NCBI GenBank assembly: GCA_013397695.1
Contig: VYZI01000003.1
Span: forward strand, 8,224,730 to 8,288,729
Direction of reading: 5' to 3'
Length of the DNA stretch: 64,000 nucleotides
Source: Centropus unirufus
Lineage: Eukaryota; Chordata; Aves; Cuculiformes; Centropidae
The notes below the pieces were generated by a model that worked only from the letters and a program-made list of their open reading frames with translations, searched no databases and was not told the origin of the DNA. Shown one piece after another: positions 1-14,356 of this stretch; positions within the stretch are counted from its first letter, which is position 1, and each line of letters starts with the position of its first letter. The translations under genes were made by a program, and so were the position numbers.

Positions 1-3000
1 GGGGTTTGGATGGATCTTCTTGAATGGGCCTTGGGTAAAGACGTGAGGATTTAGATGATATCATCTGTGCTATGACTTCGTGCTTCATTGCACACTGTCA
101 GAAAAAGCACAGTTCCCTCTAGAAAGAGGAACCAATTTTCTGTCCTGCCAGGGGCTAAGGTACAGAGAGCAGAGCATTACTTTACTGATCTGACTAAGCT
201 GACATAATAGGCTTCAACTAAATAAGTCCGAGGCAGACAGCAATTGCAGTGACATGGGCTTAGCAGTGAAAATGCAGCTCGCCACAGGTATGCCCCGGCT
301 GTGAAGGAGGTCATTGTCTCTTCATTTGCTCTTTGCCACGCAGGACTCCATTTTATAATTTACAATTATAGCTTGATTGGCACCACAGACGTAGAACCAA
401 CAGATGAAACGAAACCTGATAGTCCCTCCCTGCTATTTAAAATAATGTTCCAAAAATATCTCCCTGTTCCCCAGGCATGGATAGCACAAAGGGCAGAAGA
501 GGACGTAGCCTCACAAATTGTGCCTCCATCTCTTTCCCCTAGCTGTAGCCCTGTCATATCCTGACTCTGGTTTCAACTTGCCTAAATATTTCTGTCATTA
601 ACAGAACAGGAGAAAAAGGAAAAGGGGCACCCTCTATCAGCAGACAAAATGCCTGGCTGCAGCGTTTCCAGCTGGAAAATGTTAAATTCAACTTCATGAC
701 ATTTTTCATGAACTGTCTGCTTTCCAGGAAAGCTCTGGGTGTAGAAATGTAAGAGCTTTCTGCTGTAATGGTATTACCTCAGTGTACCCCAGGAGGCAGG
801 AGTTTAGTTTTTCCGCTTTTCTTGCCTTCTCTATGAGCTGTTCTTCTCAGCCACAGGAGATTTTCTGTGGTCCACCAGTATCAATGACTCTCATAACATA
901 TCATTTTCCTTCTCCAGGAGGACAGACTTCAGTGCTTCCTGAGTATTTTGGTCTCTACCAGTGAAATGGCCCATACAGTTGGCAACAGAAAATACAGATG
1001 CCATAATATTTAACAGGGATACAAAAAAGTCTGCACTGAAGTTGCACATCTTCACATGTAAACTTAATTTTCTGACCAACCGCGTGCATGGTTTTAATTT
1101 ACTTCATACTGTAAAAGCTATCAGCAGCACTCAGTGTGGTAGCAAGTTGCTGGTTTTTCCCCATAGAAGACACAACATAGAGATGATGTACAGGGTCAGG
1201 GGTGGGACAAACCAACCTGGTGTAAAGGATGGCCAAAACAAGATAAAAATGAGCCTGCACATAAAAGCTTTAGGTGGCACAGCATGATTCCTGCAATTAA
1301 ACTGACACAGTATCAGTCAGACCATTGATCTGGTTTGCTAAACTAACAGAGGAGGAGAAAAATTCAAGCTGGCAGTCCCAGAGTTTCAGCCCCACATTTA
1401 ATCCTCAGACTAAATTCCAAGACTAAAGTGCAGCTATGAAAGCAGGAGCTCACATCCAGTAACTGCTTGATTCCCTCTGCTGGGAAGTGATAAAAGACAT
1501 GGCCTTTACCAGTGAACCAAATGGATGTCTCTTCTCAGAAAACACTGTGAACTTGCTGTGAACAATGTTCATCTCCCCAGCACATTGGATGAAAGTTCTC
1601 TAACCGTAATAATAAGGTAATTGGCTGTAATTTAGCATATTAAGCAATCTGGCCTCAAAAATCATCAGACAGTACATGGGAGTACTTAACCCCCAGTGCA
1701 GGCAATGATGTTGTGTGTTTTAATGGTGCAGATACTATAGAACTATGCTTTCTCAAAAGAATACATTATCCTGAGCTCACAATAAGCCTGGTTCCACTGA
1801 GACCTGTATTTGGAGCGCAGAAGAGTCCTGCTGGATGTCCATTATATGGTCCACCCGACTTTCTTCTTCCCCTCCCAGATAAAATGCCCTGCAGATATAA
1901 TGGTAGATTTTGGCTCACAAAGCTAGAAAGCTCCAACTGTAGCCAAAGTCATATCCTAAAATAGAATGAAAAATGAGAAACCAGAAATGTTGTTTTCCTC
2001 TTTCAAAAATTTCAGCAGGAAGCTAGCAGTGAGAAACCACTAAAATGGCTCTTTCCCAATTACCTCTCCTGATCTAGGCATTGCCTGAAACACTCAAAAG
2101 ATCCTGCATCCTAAGGTCCAAAGGGACCTTGGTTTCATGTCTGTGGCTCGAGTACCACTGGAAACCACCTTAAGGTAATTGAGCTCAGGATCTGGTCTTT
2201 CTGTACCAATCAGTTTTAGGGAAGCTGACAGCTACAAATCCCCATGTTTTTGTTCTGATGAAAACAGCCTGAAGATCTAAATTTAACACTTGATTTCACA
2301 ATGCTTATTTTTTACTGTAAGTAAAATCACCCTTGAAAAATAGCTTATAATAGGAAAAGATAGATTCTCTCGATGCTGGAAAAGCAAACCCCAAAAGCAA
2401 ACAGGATAAATTTATCATCATTCAGAATTTAGATTGCTTCTGACGGAAGCCTTCTACTCTCTACTTTGGATCTTTGGGTGAATACTGTGAAGAAAAATAA
2501 TGTTAGTTACAGAAGAGATTCATAATTGCTGACCCCATTTCAGAGCAAGATATGGCACGTAACTGTTTGGGTCAAGGGAAACGATGCCTGCAGATTAAAT
2601 CTGTGATGTGAATGCTTTTTTTCACATAAAGAAACCAGGCAGAATATTTTTCCAAGATGAAAAAGACTCTTCTTCATACATGTGCTTATTCTGATTAATT
2701 TCTCTTTGTAGACAAATTATCACTATCACTTACCCCACAGTCACAGTACCACATTTTAACAATGTAAAGAGACCACAGAGTGGATGTAAATATAATTTAT
2801 AGTTGAAGAATGGCACAAATCACTTGCACATTCTGAGGTGATTTATTGTAAATGAGAGTGGGGCATTTACAGTGAAAATCTGCTCCCAGGAGTGACAAAT
2901 GGCTTCTACTCAGCGCTTTGATTTGAAACCTGGTCTGCTTTCAAATAAGCCAGGATGGATACCAGACAACGACCTGTGTTCTGCTCCTCCTCGTGCCTTG

Positions 3001-6000
3001 TCAGCAGTTCACCGGGTTCCAGCCATGCAAACTCATGGAAGACAGGAAGATGTGCGCGTGTCCTTGGAAACATGATTTTTATTTGGGAACATCCTGAACC
3101 TCGGATGCCAGCGGCATTCATCAGTCCAGCCCATAGGAGAAAAGTTATTGCACTTAATAAACTCAACGCAGCAGAGAGCGGCTGCTGAAAGAAATTGCAA
3201 AGCGTGCCTTCTAAGCCTGCACCCATGGCAGTCCCACTCTCTGTTCCTGTGCCCCATCCTGACCCCCTTATGCCCCACTTTTGCTTCTGGTAAGAGTCTG
3301 GTCTTCAACATATAAACAGCAATAAAATTAACTCTTTTAATATTGTTCCTTGACCTCAACCATGCCAGTCCCTTGGACCTTTGGCTCAGAGCGCACTGTA
3401 CCTTCTCTAGTCTGCCTCATGATCACCTTGATTTGAGTGCCAACCTCCTAATCCTGCCTGGGCTCAAACCTGGACCTACTCTTTGGGCTTGACTTTGCCT
3501 TGCTGTATTCCCACTTACCTAAGAGGAGAAGATATTTCTCTATGTGGTCATCGCTTTTTCCCTGGGGGAGAATTTCTTCTACACTGGTGGACTTGGTTTC
3601 TGCCTCGGAGGACCCACAGGCTCAGGTATGAGCTCCCCATAGCCTGCCTCTTTAGGGCCTGGGAGTAGGGAGACACTCAACAGCAGAGCTGATGTTTTGG
3701 CTGATTCTCAGCCCATGTTGCTTACTCCTTGTGCTGAAGCTACGGTTTCATTCCCCTGAAGGGCGTGAGGTGAGGCTGTTAATGGAAATTTTAAAACATG
3801 ATATCCCATGAGAGACCCTGTAGGGTATAACAACTGATTTGGTTGACAAAGGCCAGCTCATTGGTTGGAGTTAATTGGTTCAGCATTAGTTTAGCATCAG
3901 TGAGGCTTTGCTGATTTGGACACACAAAGGATTTGGTCTCAGTGTCCAGTCCATATTAGTTTAGAGCAGATAACGAATGCAGCATGTCATGCTTGCTTTT
4001 CTTACCCTTCTCTGAAGCTGCAGTGTTACTGACCTGAAAACATTTTCCCACTATTAACCTTTCAGTCAGGACATAAGTCCTTTTTAAGATGCTGAATGCC
4101 ACATCATACCTTCTCCTTGTGTGGGAACAGCTCTGCTGTATCAAGAGAAGGTGTGATCTTAATTTTATGGGATAGAGATTCCTTGTGGCACTGACTCATA
4201 TGCTGTACGTTTGCGCTCATTTTCACATCTTCCTCCTGATCCTGTTTTAGGCTGTGTTTCCATTACTCCTCCACCCTGGGGGAGGAATCCTCAGCCAACA
4301 CAGCTCTAACCCGGAAACCACAGAGGATGAAAAGACCTTTCATAGCAGTAATGATGCCATGTTCCTCTCCTCTGCAGCTGCATTTCGAAAACAAAAGATC
4401 AGGAGGCAAAGTCACCACACAGAAGCAGAACTTGCATCTCCGGAGCCATCAGGGACTGGTGCAAATGGCCCTTATGCAGATGCCAGAGAACACACTTCTT
4501 GTTGACACCAGGGAACAACAAGCACAAAAACTATAACCTGATATAGGGTGAGAACAATGTCTATGTTTTGCATATTTAGCAAGGATAGGCTTGGGCCATG
4601 AGCTGAGAATTAGCTTTGTCCACAGTCTGAAATTTTAACCTTTGTAATCAGCTGTTTGGGTCAACCTATTGTAAAGAGTATAGAATATCAGCAAAATAAG
4701 GTTGTGGATGCACTTCCACTTCATTGCACCTCAGTAGATACCCGTGCCTATGCATATATTCCAGCTTTAGTGTCCACAAAAGATTGCTCATAAAACAGGT
4801 AGGAAGACATATAGAAGCACATCAAGTAGTTTGGTTAGTCTGTTTTTTGACACAAAGTGTGGAAAAGCAGGTTAGAAGGCCACACACCTATGACATCTTT
4901 ATACTACAACGTGCTGCTAGGCCAGGTTTAGCTGTGCGCTTCTGTGCTGAAGTGCTTCTTGGGTCTTGATTTTCCAGCGTGGATAGCAAATTTCAGCTGG
5001 CAAAGGGTAGGTGATTGACATCAGTCAGAAGGCCTGATTTCATCAAGGTTTTGGCATGCCACTTGATGGAAAACCTATCCCAGCAAGTGCCATCCAGTGT
5101 TATTAAATATGGCACTGAAAGGTAAACTAAGTCTCTGCCAAGGAACTGCCACTCTGGACTTGTTTGCTCGCTGCTCGCACAGGCAGGCCTGATGTTAGTC
5201 ATTGATGGGAAAAGGTCAGTGGGGCGAGCAAAGGGTTTGACTGCGTCTGGCCTTAACTTCTGAAAGCCTCAGCCTCACAGCAGCAGTGGGATCCGGTGAG
5301 CTTAGCATGTAAAAATTCAGCTCTTCCTTCTCTTTCTCAAGCCCAACAACATGAATTGGAGGTAAACTAAGACTTAGAGCTGGACGTTATTTCACATGCA
5401 GTTTATATGCCCACACGAGGAGTAGGATGAGTAGGTGGAGAACCAGGGTGTATGTCCACGTGGGACTGAAATACCTATAGTAAGTCGTTCTGATCTTCTC
5501 CAAACACTGTGTTTCAAGCCTTGGGCCAGTTGTTCTCTTTTTGACCTGCTAGAAGTTCCCTCCCATCACTGTCCTAGGCTTGATTATCTTATCTGGATTG
5601 CAGTGCTCTGCTTGGATTTCTATCACCACTTCTGTGTGACCTGACCTCTGCTGGGCAAATACCTGCAGGGTGACACGAGGTGCCCATGCTGAGCTGGTAA
5701 CACAGAAATGGCTTATTTCTTCTGAATCAAGTGGAGTCCCTTTAATAAGGACTTCATTTCAAATAGCATTGGCACAGCAGAATGAGATTTTATTCTCCAC
5801 TATGCAAGGTAGGAAAGAGCTATTTTCTCCCCGGCATGGAAAGGAAAGAGGAGAACTGAGACACCAACGCCCACATCTATGAAGGTATTCAAGCACTTGC
5901 TGGGATTTGCACGTTGTGGCCTAATGGTTTATTGATAGTCACATGTAGTCTGGGACAGCAGGTGCCTAAACCCCGTGTTTCCAATGTCCTAAGGTACAGC

Positions 6001-6070
6001 CCTTATCACAGGGTCAGGTTTCTCCAAACCTCCTTGCAAGACCAATCCTAGGAAAGGGCTGATGCCGTGA

Positions 6071-6345
6071 GTGCCAGTTCCTCTGTTTCTTTCCATGGTG
6101 CCCCATCCCTGCAGACGCTTTTCCACCCTGTGCTGTACAAGTGCCTTGGCAGAGGTTGCTCTCAGCACCCAGCTTCACTCATCCTTCATGGGTGCTGTGG
6201 AGGAGTGCCAGCTTCTCTGTTTATTTCCATGGTGCCTCACCCCTGCAGACACTTTTCCACCCTGTGCCATGCAAGCTCCTTGGCAGAGGTTGCTCTCAAC
6301 ACCCAGCTTTGCTTGTCTCTTGTGGGTGCTGTGGGGGAACCACCT
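6071..6345 (+). repeat. two-copy tandem duplication, 134-bp period
   Basis: 6071-6204 and 6205 to about 6345 align along their length. Shared blocks include TTTCCATGGTGCC, CCTGCAGAC, CTTTTCCACCCTGTGC and CTTGGCAGAGGTTGCTCTCA. The overlapping plus-strand frames of about 94-141 codons here repeat the same peptide in two frames and look non-coding. Confidence 0.9.
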
Positions 6346-7595
6346 GTTGCTCTAAATCGGGCAGTGTTTCCTCATCTCCCCTGCATCCCCATTTCAACTT
6401 CTGTAACTACATCTGTGCGACCTGTTCTCTCCTGCCGTGCAGAAACTTGGGCAGTCACATGGGGACATGTGGGGTCACTTGTACTCCCCTGACCCTGTAA
6501 ATGTAGAAGGAGCAGTTTATTTCCAGAAAGTATGGTTTACATATGGTTTTCCTTTCATTATTTTTGATGTCAGCTAGAAAGGTTCTGTTTGCTCCCTTCA
6601 GCAACGGCAAGTAAATACCTGACCTGTTTAGAAAACTGTAACACTAGAGACCTGGAGAAATCTTGGGATGCAAGACACGTGTTGAACTGTGTGTGACCCT
6701 CTAAAGAGAAATATTAGTTTAAGATATTAGTAAATGTTTTCTAGTGAAGATAAAAGAATATTAGAGAAAATATACAAGGCTGGAGGCCAAAGGTCCTTGT
6801 GCAGTCCATCTCCCATTGAAAGCAAATGGCCAAAATGAGCAGGTCAGCAGTTTGCTTGAATTCAGATTGAGGAAAACAAGGGAAGCTCTTTACCCTCTCC
6901 AGGCAGTACTGTTATCAAGGGGATCTTCTCATAACAGATTGAGGCCAGGATGTTCAAAAGCAGTTAATTGGGTTGCTTGCCTGGCTTGAAACACACTGAG
7001 CAAAGCCACTTTTGGGAAGGTGTGGGGTATGGTGAGGCACCAAGGAGCTCCATGCTAGTTCTGAGAAACTTGACCAACACCCCAAGGCTACTTTGGAGCG
7101 TTGGACCCATCCAGTGTAAGATCAGACTCCAGGGGATAAATTAGGGAATTTGAATTGGACAAGTGCAGAAATGTATGCTGTTGAGTCTCCGGGGTTGCCA
7201 GCTTGGGTGTTTTCATGTTGTGTCTCATTTTGTGTCGAGACAGGCACACAGAGGCCAAAGGATAGAGATGCCTCATGTTAGCTTTAAGATTTCAGGATGA
7301 ATTGAGCTTACCATGACAGGTGGTGAGAGCAGGGACCTAAGGAGTCATGCTTGGAAGGCAAGGTTGAAAGATTGCTGCAGTTCACAAATGCTACTTTGGA
7401 ACTGACTTGTCAAGTACTGCCAGTTCCTGGGATCAGCTTAAAGTTAATAGAGGGATGGCAGGTGCCCAAACATCCTTGCAATCCTACATTTGCAGCCAGT
7501 TTTTATCACAGAACAGACAAAATAAAATTATTTTTAATAACAACACACCCTGCAGGTCTCTGTCCTTGCCACTGGGTATATAAAATTTAAACTAC

Positions 7596-7632
7596 AAAAA
7601 AAAAAAAAAAAAAGAAAAAACCCTAAAAAAAA
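7596..7632 (+). repeat. poly-A tract
   Basis: 19 consecutive A, then an interrupted A-rich stretch. No recognisable processed gene copy precedes it. Confidence 0.9.
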
Positions 7633-8764
7633 GGGAACAGATTCATATAAATAACGTAATTGGAGAACCTTGAAAGTAGCAAGAATGTGTGAGACTGTAA
7701 TCCATTTTTATCCTTTTAAAATAAAACATATGCTGAGAGGAGGTTACAAGAAGGCGTCTCAGAAAGGCTGGTGCAAAAACATTGAAAGAACTGAAAAACT
7801 TGCTTTTCCAGGAGAACAAGTGAAGACCTGGTCCTACAGACCTTAGGTGTGGAAATAGGTGTTATGAAACTGCCATGTTTTGGCATGATCTGAAACTGCA
7901 GACTGGAGAATGAAATGAGTGCATGGTGTGCTCCATATGTCATTACACTGAATTTGAAAAAAAGTTTCAGGTGACCTCAAAGGGGTGATTTTCATATCTT
8001 TGAGCTTACTTGGGAGGTTACTTCCAAGCAGGAGAGCCCTTGCGTAAGTCAAAGTATTACTAGTCCATGGGATTGATCCACCTGCAAACCCTGCAAATGT
8101 TTGTGCCCTTTTCATAAGGCTCATTCTGCCAGTGGATCTATAACCCCAAATTCTATCCATCCTTGATTTCTGTGGAAAGCAGTGTACAAAAACTCATTGT
8201 AGAACAAGGAGATGGGGCGTAACTTCAGCTTTATTATTTACAAAATTATTTTCTTAACACTGGTAGTCTTAAAAGGAGCATTTAGCTTTCCTTTTTGCTT
8301 GCAGGGGGACCCAGCCTCAGTCAGAATCAGTCTTGTATTCATTTTATAAGTCTTTGTGCTTATCCAGTTGATTACCAGTTCATTTAAGATCATTATCTTA
8401 TTAATTTAAGAGAGGTGCTTCTATACGTGTGGTTACTTCCTAAATAGCAAGTAAGTTCAGTGGGATTGCACAAAAGCAGTCTTAGGCAATTCGCAAAGGA
8501 CAACATCTTTCAGGCTTCAGTGGATTCATTCACAATGCTCCTGTTGGGTTATTATTATCTTTATTTTAAATATGTGGCAATGGAAACATAAAAGAGATAA
8601 GGTTTTACACACAATCACTCAGCAGGTCCCATCCTTTCACATTTGACTGATGATGCTACAGAACTCCACTGCTGATACACACTGGCAAACAAACTCTCGT
8701 GTCCACCTTTAACAATAACCAAGAGTGAAGTATGAAGTAAAGCAAGGAATGACGAACAGAAATT

Positions 8765-8973
8765 CCCATTAGAGATCATGAAAAATTTCTTCACTGAAAG
8801 GGTTAGCAGGCACTGAACAGGCTGCTCAGGGAGGAGGCTGAGTCACCATCCCTGGAGGTATTTAAAAGATGGGTAGATGAGGTGCTCAGGGGTATGATTT
8901 AGTAGGGGACAGGTATGTTTGGACTTGATCTCAAAGGTCTTTTCCAACCAAGAGATTCTCTGGTTCTATGATT
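8765..8973 (+). mobile_element. CR1 LINE 3' fragment, sense
   Basis: Contains the CR1 tail AACAGGCTGCTCAGGGAGG, CATCCCTGGAGGTATTTAAA, TTGATCTCAAAGGTCTTTTC and GGTTCTATGATTC at its 3' end. Confidence 0.93.
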
Positions 8974-11900
8974 CCTGTACAGAAGGGACTTGTTTCCCCA
9001 CAAATGCACATCTGATTCGACCCTCCCAATTTTCCCCTCCAAATGCACTTGCACAGGTGCCTGAGGAGTCCCACCTGTGCACCAGGCAGGGAAATCAAGG
9101 TCTGGCTCCACAGGGATGTTTTGTGTTCCTGTGTAAGCATAACTGAGTCCCGTGAGTGGATAAAACCCAATGCATTGTGGATAACGCAATCTGAGTTCCT
9201 GGCTCTTTTGACTCCATCTCTGTCTTGGACAAACTTCCTCTCATCTCCAAGGAGTTAGTTGAGTACAGATCTCAATATTCTCCTCCCTGGAGTTTATTAT
9301 GGATTTATTAAAAAAAAAATTCAATTCCTTCAGCTATGAAAATCACCCTCATTTGTCTATAAATAGGCTTAACCTCTTAAACTATGTCAGGTGCTGCTGA
9401 TTCACCAATCTGATCCAGATCTTCAGATATTCCCTGCTCCTACAGCTCCAGGGCAAATGACTCATGCTGTTTGCAAGCGCCATATCCCAGTGAGCCTGGT
9501 ACTACCACGATTCTGCTCGCACAGTGTCTGCAGATTTCTACTAGAATCTGGGCAGAGATTTTTCTCCTGATCAAGCTGAGCTCACCAGCACCCTGCAGCC
9601 ACAATAGGGTATGTTGTATTTAAATGAAAAATCTATGTACTTGCATGAGTCCAGCCACAAATCAGCAGAGGACAATATGTTGTATAATCAAATATGATGA
9701 AGGCAAAATCCTATCGATCCAGGTAACCATTTCCCCAGCTGATTCCTTTTCCTCGGAAGGTCAGCCTGCACTACTTAACACATATCTTTGAAATTACTTT
9801 GGAAATATGAAAGAGGAATGCCAAAGTATTTTTGGTCAATCTAAACAGGTTTCATAGTTTGTTCCTGGAAATCAGAGAGCCCTAAGCTGTCTGAATGTTC
9901 TCTCCTCACTCTATAAAGTTTTTCAAAGCAGAAAGGATCCACTTTGCCAGTAGTGTGAGCATTCCTAGAACTGTCCCAAACCTTCCTCTACCTTCCCTGG
10001 GGAAGAGGGAAATCTAGCTGTTGAGAACCAAGGGAAAAAAAACCTCATCCACTTAGTGTGTGTTAGGGTAATTATACCCATCTGGCCATGGGGCACCTAG
10101 AGACAGAAGAGATTGGTTTAGGTAGTTAATGCCCATCCACCACATGTTGCCTGAGTTTCTAGGAAGCTCTGGGCCTAGGCACTTGTTTGATTGCATTTGT
10201 GTGCTGATTTGTGGGATGGGCTGTGGACCAGGGAGCTGCAGGGAGGAGCTGATTTTTTTATTTTAGGTATGCTTCAGTTATCCAGGTTCTGATACAAAAT
10301 GTTGCTGTTGCCTGGTGAGTGAACGGGATGCTTTGAAACCCTGGCTGGTGACACTCTGAGGGTCATCTGTGTCCTGTGCTCTGAATCTTTTGTAAGCTCG
10401 GTAAGTAGGGATCTCTTTATGTTTCATCACAAATAATGGACTCTTGGTTTGAAGTCTGTAATTGACTGTGCATGTCATATCTCATGCCACTGAAAACATA
10501 AGCTCAAGCTTGGAAGGGTGAACATGCTTTTGGCTTCTCTGCCATTTGTATTTCAGTCTGCAGGCATCGGTTCTCTCACTGCATGTTGCTGTTTTTCTCA
10601 TGAGAAAATTTCCAGAGCCCCTAATGCCTGGAGAAGAAACAGATTCTATTTACTGGCATTTGTTCCAAGTTGTAATGAGCAGAAAGGCAACTCTTGTAGG
10701 CTCTAAACAGGATCTCTCAGCTAGAAGCCTTCAGAGCTTCAGCCAGCAACTCTGAAGCCCAAAGACTGTCTTCTTTTAAAAAGGTTTGAATTATCCATTA
10801 AATATCACAGTGTCTTGAAATCTGCCCATAGGACCTCTCTTCTTCAATCCTTGCTCAAGCCTTGAGCTGGTACCCAATAAAACTGCCAGAAGTCTTCTCC
10901 TTAGGACACCATGGCACCATGGCTGTGTGTGCATTGCTTGCACAAGCGTGGGTTAGTTCACACTGTGGATAGGAGGAATTTGAGATCCTATTAATGGCTA
11001 ATTTGGGTACAAGCTCCACTGCAAGGGAATCCCAGGGGTGACTTGTGGCCTGAAGCATAGAAGGGCATTATTGACATAACATGGGCTTTCCATGCTTTTC
11101 CATTCCATGCTTTTGCATAGCATGAACCCTAGCTCAACACCTTGAGGAGGAATTGTCCTCTGCCATCGCCTTCCTAACTGTGAACCTCAGCGCATGGGCA
11201 GGGTATCTGCTCTGGAGGCTCATCCCTTTGCATGCCTCAAAGGGACACCATCCTGCCAGGCAGCAGTGCGGAACAGCGGTTCACACCCTGGCCCCATGGG
11301 CTGGCTTCCCATGTCACGCTTACTGACAGTCCCCATGCCAGAGGCAGTTTTCTTGACATGAGCCATATTCTGCAGTGCTCAGGCTGTCTCTAAGATGAAG
11401 AGCCCTACCCAGGGAACAGATAAACAGAACGGTGTTTGAGCCTCTGGTACTCTTAAATGTCATTTTTAGGGAAATATATATGTCATAACAATATAAAGCA
11501 GGCAGAGTTCCCTCGCTTTCAATCTGCCTCGTGCCAGGGTCTATGTCATTTCAGCATCAAAACAAATCCCGCAAGTTCGTGGTAACTTTGCTCTCCCAAG
11601 GGCTGCCTCCCTTGCCCCCTTGGTTTGTACTTGTCTCCAGTCTTCCAGCAGCCTTCCTCACCCCTGTCAGGGGCTGTCACGTACTGTTATTTCACTGGAG
11701 GCCCTTGGGAACTGGATCCTTATCTCCACATACCACGCACAACAAAATGGTTTAATCAACTCTATTAATTCCATGGCTCGCTGCTGAGCTGGATAAAACA
11801 CTGCACTTTCCCAGCACTGATGCTCTGCATCTGAGTTTCATGTGGCAACACCCTCCGTGCAGTTTGCTCTCAGCTCCTCAGCGCTGGGCATGTTCTGATG

Positions 11901-13949
11901 GAGTTCCCTGACTCTCACAGAGCAGTGTCAGGCTCTGGTCTGAGGCTCAGAATAGGTCTGGATGATTTACCAGACTGCGAGCATCCCATGAGCTTGAAAA
12001 TTTGTGCTCGAGAGTCCCAGGTGTCACTTCTCAGTGCTCTGGGCAGTCATTGCCAGCTCCAAAATTGGGTACAGGACATGTGCAGAGCAAATCTACCCAG
12101 TTGTTTGGCCTGAGAAGGTGTCCAGAGCAGAGAGAAACATCAGTGGTATGCCAAGACCAGGGCAAAACTCATGTGATGTCATTCCAGCTGTGCCACGGGG
12201 GTCCTGAGGAAGGGGACATGCCCCTGTCCCAGTATGCCTGCTTTAGGGATGCTTCGTGGAGCACAGTTTATTCAGCAGAAGACACCGCCTGATTGAAAAC
12301 CAGACTTCAGAGGACGACACATGAGTGGACTAGATATAGGAGGATGGTTTATAGACATCTTCCGGCCCAGATGAAGTCACCTTTTCCCACCTCTAGCTGT
12401 ATTTTGGCTCACCCCTACCCTAAGGCCAAATCTCTCCAACAGCTGTGGCGATGCCTCCTGTTTAAGGCAGCCACAAGTCATCCACCGAACCGCCTGGAGC
12501 TGCATGAGACGTGCTGCTCCTTGCTTTTCTCAGAAAGAGTTCTTGCAACATGAAAGAAGTGCAGGCAAACAAAGAGCCCCAGGGAGAGAAGTGACAAGCA
12601 GCAGCTGGAGCCAGCGGGTGGCTTCCCGAGTGACCGAGCACTTGGCCCCCTCGCTACTCTGCTACTATTTTGGAAACTTCAATAAACAGAAGAGGCCGGA
12701 TCAATCTCTCAGTGCTCCAGAACAAAACCTGAGGAGCCCCCTTTACTTTGTTTGCATCAGTAGCCTCCATACGCACTGTGCTTCATTTGGACCCCGGGCA
12801 AACTCATCAGAAACAGCTGCTGAAAACATTATTAGCAGTCCAATAATTAGCAAGTCTTAGCACCTTTGCACCAAGGAATTCATGCTCATTTGTGCCATGG
12901 AGAATATGACTGTTCAACATGTGTATGGGAGCTTTCAAGCTGCTGGAAAAAAAAAAGTATGGATGTTTATATTTTTAAAAAGGGATTGTTTTTGCCGCTG
13001 TCAATTATTAATGGCTCTCAGGTCAGGTGAAGGAACAATGCCAGGGATAAATTACCCTGTACGCTATTCATATATGCTCTCCCCAGTTGTTTCCTTCTCA
13101 ACTAGAGGATTCACCTCACAGTGAACTCCTTCGCTTTTGGAAAAAAAAAGACTGATGAAGCAATGAACTTGGAGTGCCCATTTATTTATGCATCAAAATC
13201 TTTCCTACTTTGTCAGGTGTGTTTAATCAAAAAGAAGCAGGAAATGCATAATTATAAACATATTACTGCACAAGAGAAAAGGCTGCCCTTGGAAAGGGTT
13301 GTATTGTTTGACAAATGCTTACATTTAAAAAACATAGGCTTAACCTATGAAACTCTTTGCTAAGATCAAAGCAAAACTCCTTTCGCCCACAGGCTGCCTG
13401 TGCAGCAGGATCCAGCTCTGAGTTTGCATCAAGGGAAGTGGAAGAAAGTTAAAAAGAAAATGAAATCTCCTCCCTTCCTTTCCCCCCCTCCCCCTCAAAC
13501 TTTTCCCCTAGTATAAAAAATGACTCCAACATTAAATATTTACTAGTAAAATTAATAAAATTAGGAATGAACCCAGCTGAAAACACAATAATTAGGGACG
13601 AGTCCAAAGCCCCATGCTGAAGTCCATGGAGAGGCTTATTGTTTTCAATGGGATCTAGCTCAGGACCCTGGTGAGCCAAAGCAAAGATGGAGTTACAACA
13701 TAACCCTGGGAGATCCTGGATCTCCTGCAGTCTTTCCATGTGACCTTGTCCAAACTTGCAGACGTTCCTTAATCCCAAGCACAGCTGAGCCCAAGTCAGT
13801 AATCAGTTGCTGCTGTGAAAAGCAAAAGTCCTTCTGGGCTGCAAGACTGGGAATACTGTAGGCAAGTCACAGCAGGGGTTTATTGCCCTTCTCAGCACCA
13901 TCAGGCTGAGCCATGGCCCTGCACTCAAAAAAAAAAAACAAAACCAAAA

Positions 13950-14356
13950 CCAAAGTGGAAATAGTCCAGAGGAGAGCATCAAAAATGATCAGAGGTCTAG
14001 AAAACATGACTTATGAGGAAAGATTGAAAGGGCTGGGTTTGTTTAGTTTTCAAGCATCCTAATAAGCATCCTAATACACTTTAAAGATGCAAAATAATAT
14101 GTGGTATCAATAGGGGTAATGGATTATGCATTATCTCTGTGGGGATGGCAGAAGGTGCAGCAAAGAAGATATAGGATAGACAGAATTAAAAGTTGCGAGG
14201 GTAACAATGCACTCAAATACAGGACTCGGGGAGGAAGCAAAGGGACTCTGATAGGACATTTTCAATGTGCTGGAGAAGTACCGGCCATGACGAACTGAGG
14301 AACTCACAATCCCATGGAGAAGGCTGCTTTCAGCTGTGTGGTTCTATGATTTCCAT
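13950..14356 (+). mobile_element. old CR1 LINE fragment, sense
   Basis: 5' part AGTCCAGAGGAGAGCATCAA, AAATGATCAGAGGTCTAGAA and GAAAGATTGAAAGGGCTGGG match the CR1 reverse-transcriptase tail. The 3' part ends GTGGTTCTATGATTTCC. The middle is strongly diverged and holds a 14-bp duplication (AAGCATCCTAATA, about 14052-14078). Confidence 0.7.

Noticed and set aside
6067..6500. Overlapping plus-strand frames of 94-141 codons
   Set aside because: All three derive from the 134-bp duplication; different frames show the same repeats and there is no splice or start context.
7300..7632. Processed pseudogene ending in the poly-A tract at 7596
   Set aside because: No coding similarity before the tract and no target-site duplication noticed.
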